Assembly: GCA_019594195.1 (NCBI GenBank)
Contig: JAFDTP010000030.1
Location: forward strand, 1 to 18,823
DNA length: 18,823 nt
Origin: Thermoplasmata archaeon
GTDB lineage: Archaea > Thermoplasmatota > Thermoplasmata > Halarchaeoplasmatales > Halarchaeoplasmataceae
Reading direction: 5' to 3'
The position numbers were made by a program, and so were the translations under genes. The notes under the pieces were generated by a model. It was not told the DNA's origin and ran no database searches. It worked only from the letters and a program-made list of their open reading frames with translations. How positions within the stretch are numbered: the first letter of the stretch is position 1; every line of letters starts with the position of its first letter. This document shows, piece by piece, positions 1 to 7,979 of the stretch.

Positions 1-572
1 TAGAATATCGCTGCTCCATCATCGACATCCTCGATATTATCCCAATCAAAAAGTGTCACATCGTCGGTTATCAAATTGTCATATTCATCGTAGGCTTCAG
101 CAGTAAATCCTCTTTCTTGACCCGCCTCAACTGTTTGATCCACTTCGGGTTCGATCTCAACGCGAGTCACCAATTCTACCCTGAATTCGCCTCCATCCCA
201 TCTCTCATCATAGCCTCTCAATTCGACTTCTACGGTGTAAGTTCCCTCTTCCTCTTCAGAGTGAGTGAAATTTACTAATTCAGACTGCTCTGGTCCAACA
301 AAAGGATCTTGAGTTTTTACTTCATCACCGTCGATGTAAAGGACGACTGCTACATCAGTACCTTCTTCATCGTCCTGGTTAGTAACATAACCTTCTATCT
401 CTAATTCTTCTCCTGGTTGTACCAATTCTTGGCTCAGATCCCAATCCTCGAGCTCAAACTCGACATCCTCGTCCATCACTTCCGCCGATCCTGTATAACC
501 GACGAGTCCGATCGATACAACTAAGAAAAGGGCTATTAACAATATAGGGATAGTTCGGGTTTTGTACTTCAT
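1..572 (-). CDS. Exported Ig-like/CARDB-like protein, partial (C-terminus off the window edge)
   Basis: The reading frame starts at ATG 572 and is still open at base 3, giving the first 190 residues of a longer protein. Residues 4-28 form a hydrophobic signal segment (MKYKTRTIPILLIALFLVVS), after which the chain is very acidic. Residues about 37-110 look like an Ig-type beta-sandwich repeat (pattern LVQPGEELEIEGYVTNQ, then a domain closing with GTYTVEVELRGYD), and a second unit starts near residue 135 with VEIEPEVDQTVEAGQ. Such tandem domains are typical of archaeal cell-surface or S-layer-associated proteins, so an extracytoplasmic location is inferred; no specific function can be given. An AGGTGCG stretch lies just before the start and a TATA-like box lies about 40 bases upstream. 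The missing C-terminus could hold a membrane anchor or further repeats. Confidence 0.75.
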   Translation of the reverse strand, partial: MKYKTRTIPILLIALFLVVSIGLVGYTGSAEVMDEDVEFELEDWDLSQELVQPGEELEIEGYVTNQDDEEGTDVAVVLYIDGDEVKTQDPFVGPEQSELVNFTHSEEEEGTYTVEVELRGYDERWDGGEFRVELVTRVEIEPEVDQTVEAGQERGFTAEAYDEYDNLITDDVTLFDWDNIEDVDDGAAIF

Positions 573-607
573 CTAATCGCACCTGAATTTAACACCCATG
601 TAAGACA

Positions 608-618
608 TATTAAATATT
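608..618 (-). promoter_or_regulatory. TATA box of the truncated surface-protein gene
   Basis: On the minus strand an AAATATTTAATATG stretch lies 36-46 bases before ATG 572. Transcription should start near 585-590, leaving a short leader that contains the AGGTGCG ribosome-binding stretch. Confidence 0.45.
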
Positions 619-744
619 TTTGGATGTTATATGACGGTAAAAATACTGTTGAAAATAGTATTTATAAAGATTTTAAAAACAAAACCAGTAATGGAAAATA
701 GGCGTATTTTTTAAATGTATATGCGGAAAAAAGTAGAAAAAAAT

Positions 745-801
745 GCGATCATTTTTGTCAGACAAATTGTCTTCGATCGCTTTTCGACGAGGTTTTCGTC
801 G
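745..801 (-). terminator. Double-hairpin, U-tract terminator after uspA
   Basis: Two inverted repeats stand next to each other. CGACGA (785-790) pairs with TCGTCG (796-801) across 5 bases, and GCGATC (745-750) pairs with GATCGC (775-780), with a further TTGTC/GACAA pair inside (755-765). Read on the minus strand, downstream of the UspA stop at 825, the hairpins are followed at once by the T-rich run ATTTTTTTCTACTTTTTT. This is the layout of an intrinsic terminator. A structured small RNA is an alternative reading (see findings). Confidence 0.55.
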
Positions 802-824
802 GACGATCTACAGAAGTTATATCA

Positions 825-1253
825 CTATTCATCTTCTACTTTTCCAGGTTTACCTTTGACAACCGAAACGGTACATACCGCGTGCTTCAATATCCTGTTT
901 GTTGTGCTACCCATAAATATCTCTCTGAAACCCGACATCCCGTGTGATGATATGTATATAACATCATCATCCTCTGCAAAATCACATATCTCCTCGTAAG
1001 GAGTGCCTTTAAAGGTCTCGGTTTCTAGTTCTACACCCATCTCGTTGGCGGCATTTTCAACCTGTGCGAGTGCTCTTTCAGCAGTCTTCTTCAGACTCTC
1101 TCGAACTTTATCAGATATCCGTATATCACCAATCTCTATGACATAGATAGCTGTAGCAGGGATATCTAATGTTTTCGCCAGCTTTAAACCTTCTTTAACG
1201 CCCTGCATCGACAGGTCAGAACCGTCGGTCGGTAACACAACTCTTCTATACAT
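825..1253 (-). CDS. Universal stress protein, UspA family
   Basis: A 142-residue single-domain UspA protein, the usual length for the family. It begins MYRRVVLPTDGSD, the typical first strand with the nucleotide-binding Asp, and has the C-terminal ATP-loop signature SSHG, nine residues, GST (the canonical G-x2-G-x9-G(S/T) with the first Gly replaced by Ser), so ATP binding is plausible. Family members bind ATP and act in stress survival; the partner here is unknown. The frame is open a further 48 codons upstream, but that stretch runs back into the osmC 3' end, and the TATA box at 1277-1286 puts the transcript start at about the ATG chosen here. It is a paralogue of the UspA protein at 12864-13289. 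It lies after osmC, also a stress gene, but has its own promoter. Confidence 0.9.
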   Translation of the reverse strand: MYRRVVLPTDGSDLSMQGVKEGLKLAKTLDIPATAIYVIEIGDIRISDKVRESLKKTAERALAQVENAANEMGVELETETFKGTPYEEICDFAEDDDVIYISSHGMSGFREIFMGSTTNRILKHAVCTVSVVKGKPGKVEDE

Positions 1254-1274
1254 ATTCTTGATAATGAATGAGAA

Positions 1275-1288
1275 GTTATTATATATTT
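1275..1288 (-). promoter_or_regulatory. TATA box of uspA (leaderless)
   Basis: The minus strand reads AAAAATATATAATAAC with its centre about 28 bases before ATG 1253, so the mRNA should begin at or within a base or two of the start codon. This decides the short start over the 190-residue open frame. Confidence 0.6.
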
Positions 1289-1342
1289 TTGGAGCATGTG
1301 TTAGAGCCGCGTTTGTCAGACGATATTCGTATTTGTATGAAT

Positions 1343-1798
1343 TCATCGAGTGACTTCGATATCGACACCCTCTACTAGAGTGTTGTCCACAGGGCATCTT
1401 TCCTGTATCTCTTCAATGAATTCAGATATTTTTTCTTCAGGAACACCTTCGATATTATGGACGTGAACTCTTATCTCCTGAAATCCGATCGGTACTTCGG
1501 CTTTTCCGAGAACTCCTCTAGGATCAAGGTCTCCTTCGACCTCCAACTTGAAATCTTCGAGTTCATATCCCATCTGGTCAGCTACGATAGTACCCGTGAA
1601 ATCTAAACATCCTCCCAAGGAGGCCAGAAGAACTTCTACGGGATTCGGTCCAGTGTTAGATCCACCTAATCCTTCAGGTTCGTCGATAGTTATAGTGAAG
1701 TCTCTTATCTTTGCTATAGATCTGAAACCTTCGTCTTTTTCAAGCTTCGCCTTGTATGTATTCAAGTTAGATTCATTTTCACCCATATTATCAATCAT
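1343..1798 (-). CDS. osmC: OsmC/Ohr family peroxiredoxin-like protein
   Basis: A 151-residue OsmC-family protein. The two family cysteines are both present: the first in LLASLGGCLDFTG on the central helix and the second in ERCPVDNTL near the C-terminus. In characterised members this pair reduces organic hydroperoxides, with the first Cys as the peroxidatic residue. GSNTGPNPVEVLLASLGGC is the usual family lead-in to that helix. The protein is cytosolic with no signal peptide. ATG 1798 is chosen; a second ATG four codons later (1786) is also compatible with the TATA box at 1812-1827. It lies 55 bases after the carotenoid operon on the same strand with its own promoter, so it may be transcribed alone and by read-through. 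Whether the substrate is an organic peroxide or another electrophile cannot be told from sequence. Confidence 0.88.
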   Translation of the reverse strand: MIDNMGENESNLNTYKAKLEKDEGFRSIAKIRDFTITIDEPEGLGGSNTGPNPVEVLLASLGGCLDFTGTIVADQMGYELEDFKLEVEGDLDPRGVLGKAEVPIGFQEIRVHVHNIEGVPEEKISEFIEEIQERCPVDNTLVEGVDIEVTR

Positions 1799-1811
1799 TG
1801 AATAACAGAGT

Positions 1812-1827
1812 TATATTATAAATATAT
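1812..1827 (-). promoter_or_regulatory. TATA box of osmC
   Basis: The minus strand reads TATATTTATAATATA 14-29 bases before ATG 1798. The upstream half of this A/T run would place the transcript start at the ATG, and the downstream half would favour the second ATG at 1786. Confidence 0.55.
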
Positions 1828-1853
1828 CGGCGGTTAACTCGATAATTCTGATC

Positions 1854-2726
1854 TCACAGGATAGTTTCGATAACTAAAGCCATGAATAATAGTCCACCTA
1901 AACTCGTATTTATATAGGGTAGAAACCAATAAACTCTTTCGATCTTTGCTTTTTCATGAGCCAAAATAAGGATAGGTACAGACGGGTATATCAATATTAA
2001 AAAACTCAGAGGATGAAATCTAGCAAGATAGATGGTTATCGAGGAGAGTAGAGACCAAAATAAAAAGCATAAAACAAGAGATGCTCTCTTTCCTATCATG
2101 ACCGGAGTTGTGTTGATACCGGCCTTTTTATCATATCTTATATCGGGAACAGCAGAGAAAATATGCATCGCGGATATATGAAAGAAACCTGCTATAACAA
2201 TAAGGTATGGAGGGAATGTAGACGAGGCCAATATGTAGGCAAAGATACCCGGTATGATATACAGCATATTAGAGGAGAAATCTAAGATAGGTTTGGACTT
2301 GAATCTGAGAGGTCTAGCACTGTAAAAATATGATAGAAAGAGAAAACTCGAGAAGACGGCTCTTTCCATCCAACTGTTCTGGAGTATGATGAATAAAGAG
2401 CTTATGATGACCACCGCTATCAATATCTTTTTTAACTCCGATATCTTTTTTTCAGCCAGCCTATGTTCCTTCTCATCTTTTTTGGGGTTCTCTTTATCGG
2501 TCGATAGATCGAAAAGATCGTTCACACCATAGATGAAAACATTGGCTAGAAAGAAAAAATATAGTAAATATATATAGTATTCAAAATTATAAAAGTCCGA
2601 TATCGTTTCTGCACCGAGTGTATATCCTATCACAAAGGTTCCACCGGTATAGATCCAGAACCGGAATCGAGACACTTCGAATGCATATCTTATTTTATCC
2701 AACATGGCTAATTCCAGTTGTTTCAA
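1854..2726 (-). CDS. lyeJ: UbiA-family prenyltransferase, probable lycopene elongase (C50 carotenoid synthesis)
   Basis: A 290-residue polytopic membrane protein of the UbiA superfamily. Both Asp-rich Mg-diphosphate motifs are present: NDLFDLSTD (residues 69-77) and DIRYD (195-199). YSARPLRFKSKPILD (135-149) is the usual loop between helices. The wording around the second motif (MHIFSAVPDI) resembles, from memory, haloarchaeal lycopene elongase/hydratase, which adds dimethylallyl units to both ends of lycopene on the way to bacterioruberin. Position directly after crtB supports that role over quinone or lipid prenylation. The longest frame starts with TTG 2726, sharing a TTGA overlap with the crtB stop; an ATG seven codons later (2705) is the alternative. 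No crtD or cruF partner is visible, so the end product is uncertain. Confidence 0.82.
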   Translation of the reverse strand: MKQLELAMLDKIRYAFEVSRFRFWIYTGGTFVIGYTLGAETISDFYNFEYYIYLLYFFFLANVFIYGVNDLFDLSTDKENPKKDEKEHRLAEKKISELKKILIAVVIISSLFIILQNSWMERAVFSSFLFLSYFYSARPLRFKSKPILDFSSNMLYIIPGIFAYILASSTFPPYLIVIAGFFHISAMHIFSAVPDIRYDKKAGINTTPVMIGKRASLVLCFLFWSLLSSITIYLARFHPLSFLILIYPSVPILILAHEKAKIERVYWFLPYINTSLGGLLFMALVIETIL

Positions 2727-3577
2727 GTTCTTCCTATCGCCTTTTGTGGGTAAATGGAGTTGAAGATCCCTTTCAACACTATCCTTAATTTAGAAGGTTT
2801 TAATTTTTCATCGTAGACTCTGAATGGACTTCTTCTGATGCCTCTAGCCGTCCATTTATACATATCTGAAGCGGTCTTTATAGGGATCAGATACCTTTTT
2901 GGGATGAATCGAAACCCTTCTTCAGCTACTTCCTGCCATCTCTCGTATCTGCTCACCTGTTCGTGGATGAACTGGGAGAAACTGTCTTTTTTATTACGTG
3001 TCTCGGACAAGCGCAGCGAACTCAGACCGTGTTTTTTCAGATCCTCCGTTGGAAAGTACTGTCGATCTAGTTCAATATCTTCTTCTATATCTCTGATGAA
3101 ATTAGCATACTGCATAGCCCTTCCTAGATGTCTAGCCGGTCTGTAAGATTCTTCTGGAAGTTTTAGTATTTTAGCCATCATCAGTCCTATGACCTCAGCA
3201 GAACCGTACAAGTATTCCTTCAGATCTTTCAACGTCTCATATTCACTCTTTACGAGGTCCATCTCCATGGAATGCAAAAAGGCGTCTGTCCAATCTTCAT
3301 CAAATCCCTGTCGCTGCATCAGGTCTATGAATGCATCTATCACTTCATCTCCGGAGTTCTCTCCAGTTGAAAGTGCCATCTCATAGGTACTCTTGAATTC
3401 ATAGAATTCCTGCTCCTGCTGTGGTATATCATCTACGAAGTCATCGGCTGTTCGTACGAAACTGTAGAGTATCGAAACGTCTTTTCGTATATCCTTAGGG
3501 AAGAACATACTACTATAATAGTAAGTCTTACCTCCTTTTTTGAATATCTCGTTCATCAGTTTTATGTTCACATTCAA
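2723..3577 (-). CDS. crtB: Phytoene synthase
   Basis: A 284-residue trans-isoprenyl diphosphate synthase that condenses two geranylgeranyl diphosphates to phytoene, the first carotenoid-specific step. Both Asp-rich motifs are present: DDFVDD (45-50) and RDIEED with the following [10 protein letters not shown] (162-176). [11 protein letters not shown] (124-134) matches the family helix that lines the pocket. Length is normal. TTG 3577 overlaps the crtI stop by four bases (TTGA) and has GGTGATC, a close match to the archaeal Shine-Dalgarno sequence, 5 bases before it, so this non-ATG start is favoured; ATG 3556 would shorten the protein by seven residues. It is the middle gene of the crtI-crtB-lyeJ operon. 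GGPP would come from the archaeal lipid pathway, as no crtE is seen here. Confidence 0.93.
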   Translation of the reverse strand: MNVNIKLMNEIFKKGGKTYYYSSMFFPKDIRKDVSILYSFVRTADDFVDDIPQQEQEFYEFKSTYEMALSTGENSGDEVIDAFIDLMQRQGFDEDWTDAFLHSMEMDLVKSEYETLKDLKEYLYGSAEVIGLMMAKILKLPEESYRPARHLGRAMQYANFIRDIEEDIELDRQYFPTEDLKKHGLSSLRLSETRNKKDSFSQFIHEQVSRYERWQEVAEEGFRFIPKRYLIPIKTASDMYKWTARGIRRSPFRVYDEKLKPSKLRIVLKGIFNSIYPQKAIGRT

Positions 3578-5064
3578 TCTTGATCACCACCATATTCTTC
3601 TATATTATTTGCCACGATCTGGGATGATATAAGCGTCATGGGAACACCGATCCCAGGATGGGTGTACTGTCCCGTGTAATATAGATTTTCTACCTTTTTG
3701 CTCTTGTGCCTCGGACGCCAGAACGCGGTCTGTCTTAGTGTATGTACCAGACTCAAAGCAGTCCCCTTATAAGCATTGTAATCTTCTCTGAAATCGTTGA
3801 CCGCGAATATGCGTCTTGTAACTTCATGATCTCTTATATCTTTCCCGACTTTGTCCTCAAGATCGGACATTATCTTATCGTAGAACTTTTCTCTGTCCTC
3901 CTCTGTATCTTCCAATCCCGGAGCCAGTGGCACAAGTATGAAAAGAGTTTCAGAGCCTTCGGGAGCCATCTCTGGAACGGTTTTTGAAGGAACATTGACA
4001 TAGTATGAAGGATCCTCAGGCCATCTTGGATCCTCGCTATCAAATATCTGGTCAAAATTTTCGCCCCAGTCTTTATCTAGGAAAAGGGTATGGTGCTCTA
4101 ACTCATCTATCTGCGTATCAATGCCAACATAGGCGACAAATGCCGAAGGCGCGAAGTCTTTTTTTTCCCAGAATTTCTTGTCATAGGTCCTATAGTTTTT
4201 ATCTAAAAGATCTAACTCTGAATGTGGGTAGTCAGCATTAACCACAACTAATTCAGTGAAATAGCCGCCTTGGTCTGTTTGTATAGCCACGGCCTCACCA
4301 TTTTTAACCTGTATCTCTTCGACTTCATGGTTCATCCTGAAAATAGCTCCGTTATCCTCAGCGATCTCCTTGATAGAGTCCACTACAGCTTTCATACCCC
4401 CCTCTGGAAACCATACGCCTTTTATGAAATCAACATAGGACATGAGTTGATAGATCGCCGGAGTTATCTTGGGGGATCCACCTAGAAAGCCTATGGAATA
4501 TTCCAATATCTTTCTAGCCTCCTCGCTGTCAAATTTTTTAGTGACCAAACTGTCCAAATTTCTAAAGATGTCTAATTTTGAGCCTCCTCTTAACAGTTTA
4601 AGGTTGAAAAAGTCAAATATCGAATCGTAATCCTCGTATATCATGCCGCCCATCGATAGATCATATTTATTCTTCGCCTCCTGAAGATAATCCTTCAGTT
4701 TTTCCCCACCATCCTCTTCAAAACTATCGAATAACTCGTAATTCTTCTCCAAGTCAGCATGCACATCTAGAACTCTTTCATCACTGAAAAATATCCTGTA
4801 GGAAGGATCTAATCTAGTAAGTTCGAAAAAATCTTCAGGCGTCTTATCGAAATTTTGATAGAACTCCTCAAAAACGTCCGGCATGAGGTACCAAGAAGGC
4901 CCCATATCGAACTGAAACCCTTGATCTTTATGAGCCCGAGCCCTACCACCGACCTGATCGTTCTTCTCGAAAACAGTAACGTCATGTCCATTCTCTGCTA
5001 ACAAAGCTGCAGAAGCTAGCCCTCCAAAACCCGCTCCTATGATACTTACCTCCAAATTTTTCAC
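3574..5064 (-). CDS. crtI: Phytoene desaturase
   Basis: A 496-residue FAD-dependent desaturase, the usual CrtI length, expected to convert phytoene to lycopene. The FAD-binding Rossmann motif [15 protein letters not shown] lies at residues 10-24, followed by the conserved [14 protein letters not shown] (31-44). The C-terminal CrtI signature [18 protein letters not shown] lies near residue 465. An in-frame TGA lies two codons before GTG 5064, so the start cannot be further upstream, and any later start would cut the Rossmann fold. It is the first gene of the carotenoid operon, with a TATA-like box at 5094-5105. CrtI relatives include carotenoid 3,4-desaturase (CrtD); pairing with crtB favours phytoene as the substrate, but a broader activity cannot be excluded. 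Confidence 0.92.
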   Translation of the reverse strand: MKNLEVSIIGAGFGGLASAALLAENGHDVTVFEKNDQVGGRARAHKDQGFQFDMGPSWYLMPDVFEEFYQNFDKTPEDFFELTRLDPSYRIFFSDERVLDVHADLEKNYELFDSFEEDGGEKLKDYLQEAKNKYDLSMGGMIYEDYDSIFDFFNLKLLRGGSKLDIFRNLDSLVTKKFDSEEARKILEYSIGFLGGSPKITPAIYQLMSYVDFIKGVWFPEGGMKAVVDSIKEIAEDNGAIFRMNHEVEEIQVKNGEAVAIQTDQGGYFTELVVVNADYPHSELDLLDKNYRTYDKKFWEKKDFAPSAFVAYVGIDTQIDELEHHTLFLDKDWGENFDQIFDSEDPRWPEDPSYYVNVPSKTVPEMAPEGSETLFILVPLAPGLEDTEEDREKFYDKIMSDLEDKVGKDIRDHEVTRRIFAVNDFREDYNAYKGTALSLVHTLRQTAFWRPRHKSKKVENLYYTGQYTHPGIGVPMTLISSQIVANNIEEYGGDQD

Positions 5065-5093
5065 CGTTCAAGAACATATAATGATATTCGCAA

Positions 5094-5105
5094 ATAAAAA
5101 GTTTT
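5094..5105 (-). promoter_or_regulatory. Promoter of the crtI-crtB-lyeJ operon
   Basis: The minus strand reads AACTTTTTATTTGC, a TATA-like element centred about 34 bases before GTG 5064, leaving a leader of roughly 8 bases. It shares the 248-base divergent region with the PHP gene promoter. Confidence 0.4.
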
Positions 5106-5255
5106 GGTATAGTAATAAGGTTTCGGATATTCGTGATCATATACCATCTCCTTCGAATGCGATCCATCGAACCTATCGATCCAAATCGAAATCCGTAAAC
5201 ATAGTTGGTATTGTTCAGAAAAGCTAGTGAATATGATCTTGGCGAACAAAAGACT

Positions 5256-5266
5256 TAATTATTTAT
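5256..5266 (+). promoter_or_regulatory. TATA box of the PHP-domain gene
   Basis: TAATTATTTAT lies about 50 bases before TTG 5313, giving a leader of about 25 bases. That leader holds the purine-rich GAGAGGGATC (5298-5307), a possible ribosome-binding site for the TTG start. Confidence 0.4.
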
Positions 5267-5312
5267 CATAACTATATCAACAAATATTGTACTGTTAGAG
5301 AGGGATCATCTA

Positions 5313-6455
5313 TTGGATAAAGAGATCAAAGTGAAATTGGTCAGTGCTATCGTAGCTTTCATATTGGTGGCCATAGCAATGCCTATATCCACCGCAGGAG
5401 AGAGTAGCGGAGTTTGGTCATGGAGCAATCCGATTTATATCGAGATCGGAGATGAGGGTATAGAAATCGATTCACCTTACAACGGGACATATGAAAACAG
5501 ACATAAAGTCCAGCTTCACGCCCATACGACTGACAGCGACGGAAGTTTTAGACCTTCAGAACTGATGAGATTCCATGAAAACGAGGACTATCTAGCATTA
5601 TCTATCACAGATCACGATTGTGAAAAATATGAGGCTAGTTTAGAAGATCCCGGAGGTCACGATATAATACATATCCCAGGAGTAGAATACACAACGGGAT
5701 ATCATATGCTCGGAATAGGGATTGACTCGATCGCTTTTGATGGCGAAGACAGGCGGCAGGAACAGATAGACCGGGCTTACGAAGAGGATGGTCTTACATT
5801 TTGGGCTCATCCTCAAACGGTGGAACCGATACCTTATTCAACGTATGAAAACTATGATAATTGGGATGGTATAGAGATATTCACATCCAACGCGTACAGC
5901 TTAGCGGAGGATCATGCTGATTATATTTTGACTGAAACAGATCATAAACCTCTACTTATAGCCAGTTCGGATACTCATCAGCGTGTTCAAGAAGGTGGTT
6001 GGATCGAACTTGTTTCCGAAAAATCTGAAGATGAGATGAACTATGCGGATGTTTTGGACGGCCTTAAAAAAGGTGAATTCTTTGCCGTCGGTGGATGGCC
6101 TCGGGTTCATACCTCTCCCGCAGAGATGGACATCGAAGTCGAGAACGAAACGATTCACGTTAGAACAGATAAGGAAGCAGATATCCAATTCATAACTAAT
6201 CAAAAAAACCATTATCTTGAAGGAGAAGATCACGTCTCTGTAGAAAGAGATACGACATCGGCCAGCTACACAGTTGATGAAAACGATACATATGTAAGGG
6301 TGAAAGCCACAGTACAACAAAGTTTCAGCAATATCTTATTTATGTCGATGCCGATACTTATTTTGGTGCCCACGGTATTTATGATGTTAGTGCCTAAAAG
6401 GATCGAAAACAAGATATTTGTATTATCTCGACGGTTGGAAAAGATAAAAAGATGA
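5313..6455 (+). CDS. Exported, membrane-anchored PHP-domain metallohydrolase
   Basis: A 380-residue protein with an N-terminal hydrophobic export segment (about 8-28), a PHP domain, a beta-rich region (about 270-335) and a C-terminal membrane helix (340-360) followed by a basic tail. The PHP metal ligands are visible: HAH (69-71), D76, DH (100-101), E125, AHP (H166) and SDTH (220-222). PHP enzymes use a di- or trinuclear metal centre to hydrolyse phosphoesters, and some relatives act on nucleotides or sugar phosphates; the substrate here is unknown. The topology puts the catalytic domain outside the cell, held by the C-terminal helix. The start is TTG 5313, the first possible codon, ahead of the export segment. 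It is followed 16 bases later by a small membrane protein, probably co-transcribed. Confidence 0.85.
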   Translation: MDKEIKVKLVSAIVAFILVAIAMPISTAGESSGVWSWSNPIYIEIGDEGIEIDSPYNGTYENRHKVQLHAHTTDSDGSFRPSELMRFHENEDYLALSITDHDCEKYEASLEDPGGHDIIHIPGVEYTTGYHMLGIGIDSIAFDGEDRRQEQIDRAYEEDGLTFWAHPQTVEPIPYSTYENYDNWDGIEIFTSNAYSLAEDHADYILTETDHKPLLIASSDTHQRVQEGGWIELVSEKSEDEMNYADVLDGLKKGEFFAVGGWPRVHTSPAEMDIEVENETIHVRTDKEADIQFITNQKNHYLEGEDHVSVERDTTSASYTVDENDTYVRVKATVQQSFSNILFMSMPILILVPTVFMMLVPKRIENKIFVLSRRLEKIKR

Positions 6456-6471
6456 TGATAAGAGGGAAATC

Positions 6472-6681
6472 ATGAAAGATAGCGATATGATGGAAGAACA
6501 GGAAAAAAAAGGACTTATAAGTTTGATAGTGGGGATGTGGCTGATACTTCTCTTCACCCAGGCCGAAGTCGCCTTCTTTTTCAGGGCCCACATGGGTATA
6601 GATCCCCGGATAATGGTTCCTCTCGTGATTACTTTCTCAGGCCTGATAATGCTTTATGGTTATCTACTATTTTCTAAGTAA
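6472..6681 (+). CDS. Small two-helix membrane protein, unknown function
   Basis: A 69-residue protein with a charged N-terminus (MKDSDMMEEQEKKG) and two hydrophobic helices, about 15-37 and 47-66, joined by a short loop with His and Arg. I do not recognise a family. It follows the PHP gene by 16 bases with a clear ribosome-binding site (AGAGGG, five bases, ATG), which makes it a real gene and probably the second gene of that operon. A role as a membrane partner of the anchored PHP protein is only inferred from position. It ends 9 bases before the convergent stop of iadA. Confidence 0.7.
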   Translation: MKDSDMMEEQEKKGLISLIVGMWLILLFTQAEVAFFFRAHMGIDPRIMVPLVITFSGLIMLYGYLLFSK

Positions 6682-6690
6682 AGCGAGATC

Positions 6691-7857
6691 CTATTCATAA
6701 GTTCCATATCGTACCGTCTGCCCTTTTTGGACCACAACATCTCCTTTAGCGATAACGTGGTCGATCTCAAGCGTTCCCTCATCCAGCAGAAGTATATCCG
6801 CATCCTTCCCTGCAGATATTTCACCTTTATCTGCGAATCGGAGTTGTTCGGCGATATTGGTAGAAGTCATCCTAACAGCATCTTCGATTGATACACCGTC
6901 TTCTTTCACCAAGTTTTTGAATACCTCTTTAAGATGAACTGGTGAAGCAGACCTCATTCCGACCAATTCACCCTTATCGTCGAATTCTGGCAGACTTCCT
7001 CCAGCATCTGTGCTCATCTTTATCTTTTCGATAGGGACTCCTCGTTCTAAAAGGTATTTTATATCACTGCTGGGACCACTATTTGCATCATCCGAAGGTT
7101 CACCGACGGTTATATCTACAAAGCCTCCTTTTTCAGCGAATTCTATAGACTGTTTTAGCAATCTTTTGTTCCTGTTGATATGAGTTGGCGCCCACTGTTC
7201 TATAGGTATGTCAGTATCTTCAACAGCTTCGATCAAAGGGTCGAGACCGCTGTCTTCATCTCCTACATGGACTTTCACTATTCCAGCATCACCAGCTAAC
7301 ATACCTCCTATCCTTGCATCCGAAACTATCTTTCTCAAGTCTTCAACAGTTGGATGAGATGACCGATGATCAGAAACGGCTATCTTCACCCCTATGACTT
7401 TATCTACAGTGATGATATCAGTGATCACGTCTTCAGTGATCGTTGGTGAAGGTATCTGATAGGCTCCAGTATATATCCAAGTGCTTATACCCTCATCATC
7501 TAAAGCTCTAGCTTTCATCAATAGGTCTTTTAACGATCTAGTTATACCATCTGCACCGAGGAGCCCTACAGCTGAAGTTATGCCACTTCGAGTCAAATCA
7601 CTCAATTGGAGAGGAGGTGTCCTGTTTTTCGGACCGCCCTCACCACCTGCTCCATTGAAGTGAACATGATGGTCTATAAAACCAGGTATCGCTATTAATT
7701 CAGAAGCATCTATCATTTCAAGATCTCTGAAATCGGTTAATCTGTCGGAATTAATCTCTTCTTTTATCAGGTGGATTTTTTCACCACAGATAAGTATATC
7801 TTTCGTGCCTTTATGTTCCGGTCCATATATCTCAGCATTTTCGATCAACAACATCAT
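6691..7857 (-). CDS. iadA: Isoaspartyl dipeptidase (beta-aspartyl peptidase)
   Basis: A 388-residue amidohydrolase that matches E. coli IadA closely by eye. It cleaves isoaspartyl dipeptides released from damaged proteins. The binuclear metal site is complete: H64 and H66 (HHVHF), carboxylated K158 (GVKIAVSDHRS), H197, H226 (THINRN) and D284 (STDAGGS). Residues known to bind substrate in E. coli IadA are also matched: E73 (GGEGGP), Y133 (TGAYQIP), R165 and R229. The C-terminal KGEISAGKDADILLLD is the usual amidohydrolase beta-sandwich return. It is cytosolic with no signal peptide. Two adjacent ATGs (7857 and 7854) follow GGTGAT with almost no spacing, so initiation may really use a slightly later TTG codon (7851 or 7848). 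It is transcribed alone, convergent with the small membrane gene. Confidence 0.93.
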   Translation of the reverse strand: MMLLIENAEIYGPEHKGTKDILICGEKIHLIKEEINSDRLTDFRDLEMIDASELIAIPGFIDHHVHFNGAGGEGGPKNRTPPLQLSDLTRSGITSAVGLLGADGITRSLKDLLMKARALDDEGISTWIYTGAYQIPSPTITEDVITDIITVDKVIGVKIAVSDHRSSHPTVEDLRKIVSDARIGGMLAGDAGIVKVHVGDEDSGLDPLIEAVEDTDIPIEQWAPTHINRNKRLLKQSIEFAEKGGFVDITVGEPSDDANSGPSSDIKYLLERGVPIEKIKMSTDAGGSLPEFDDKGELVGMRSASPVHLKEVFKNLVKEDGVSIEDAVRMTSTNIAEQLRFADKGEISAGKDADILLLDEGTLEIDHVIAKGDVVVQKGQTVRYGTYE

Positions 7858-7896
7858 ATCACCTTTTTGATCAAGGATTACTGATAAGAGGGTGCA

Positions 7897-7911
7897 CTTT
7901 ATTATAAATAA
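7897..7911 (-). promoter_or_regulatory. TATA box of iadA
   Basis: The minus strand reads ATTATTTATAATAAAG about 48 bases before the start, giving a leader of about 22 bases that contains GGTGAT. This is one of the few leadered genes here. Confidence 0.5.
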
Positions 7912-7954
7912 TCTCTCCAGTCCTTCGGATGATATCTTTACAAAATCGGGATAA

Positions 7955-7964
7955 GATTTTTATC
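7955..7964 (+). promoter_or_regulatory. TATA box of the 74-residue membrane protein gene (leaderless)
   Basis: GATTTTTATC is centred about 21-22 bases before ATG 7980 and 27 before the next ATG at 7986. The 17 extra codons upstream of 7980 would lie before the transcript start, so they were dropped. Confidence 0.45.
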
Positions 7965-7979
7965 ATCAAAGTGCTTAAA

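Noticed and set aside
691..714. Seven-residue leaderless frame MENRRIF after a plus-strand TATA-like box
   Set aside because: Too short to support as a gene; kept only as part of the possible small RNA idea.
715..999. Plus-strand open frame of 94 codons
   Set aside because: It runs antisense through the uspA terminator and C-terminus, and its composition looks like a mirror of the real gene.
1254..1397. 48-codon N-terminal extension of the first UspA protein
   Set aside because: It overlaps the 3' end of osmC, has no UspA similarity, and the TATA box at 1277-1286 lies inside it, so it would not be transcribed.
5152..5190. Imperfect direct repeat of CGATCCA-TCGAA in the crtI/PHP region
   Set aside because: Only two short imperfect copies with uneven spacing; related words (CGATCCATCG) recur elsewhere in this AT-rich sequence.
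5039..5249. Open frames on both strands in the divergent crtI/PHP region
   Set aside because: No family resemblance, no ribosome-binding sites, and they cover both promoters. Treated as intergenic.
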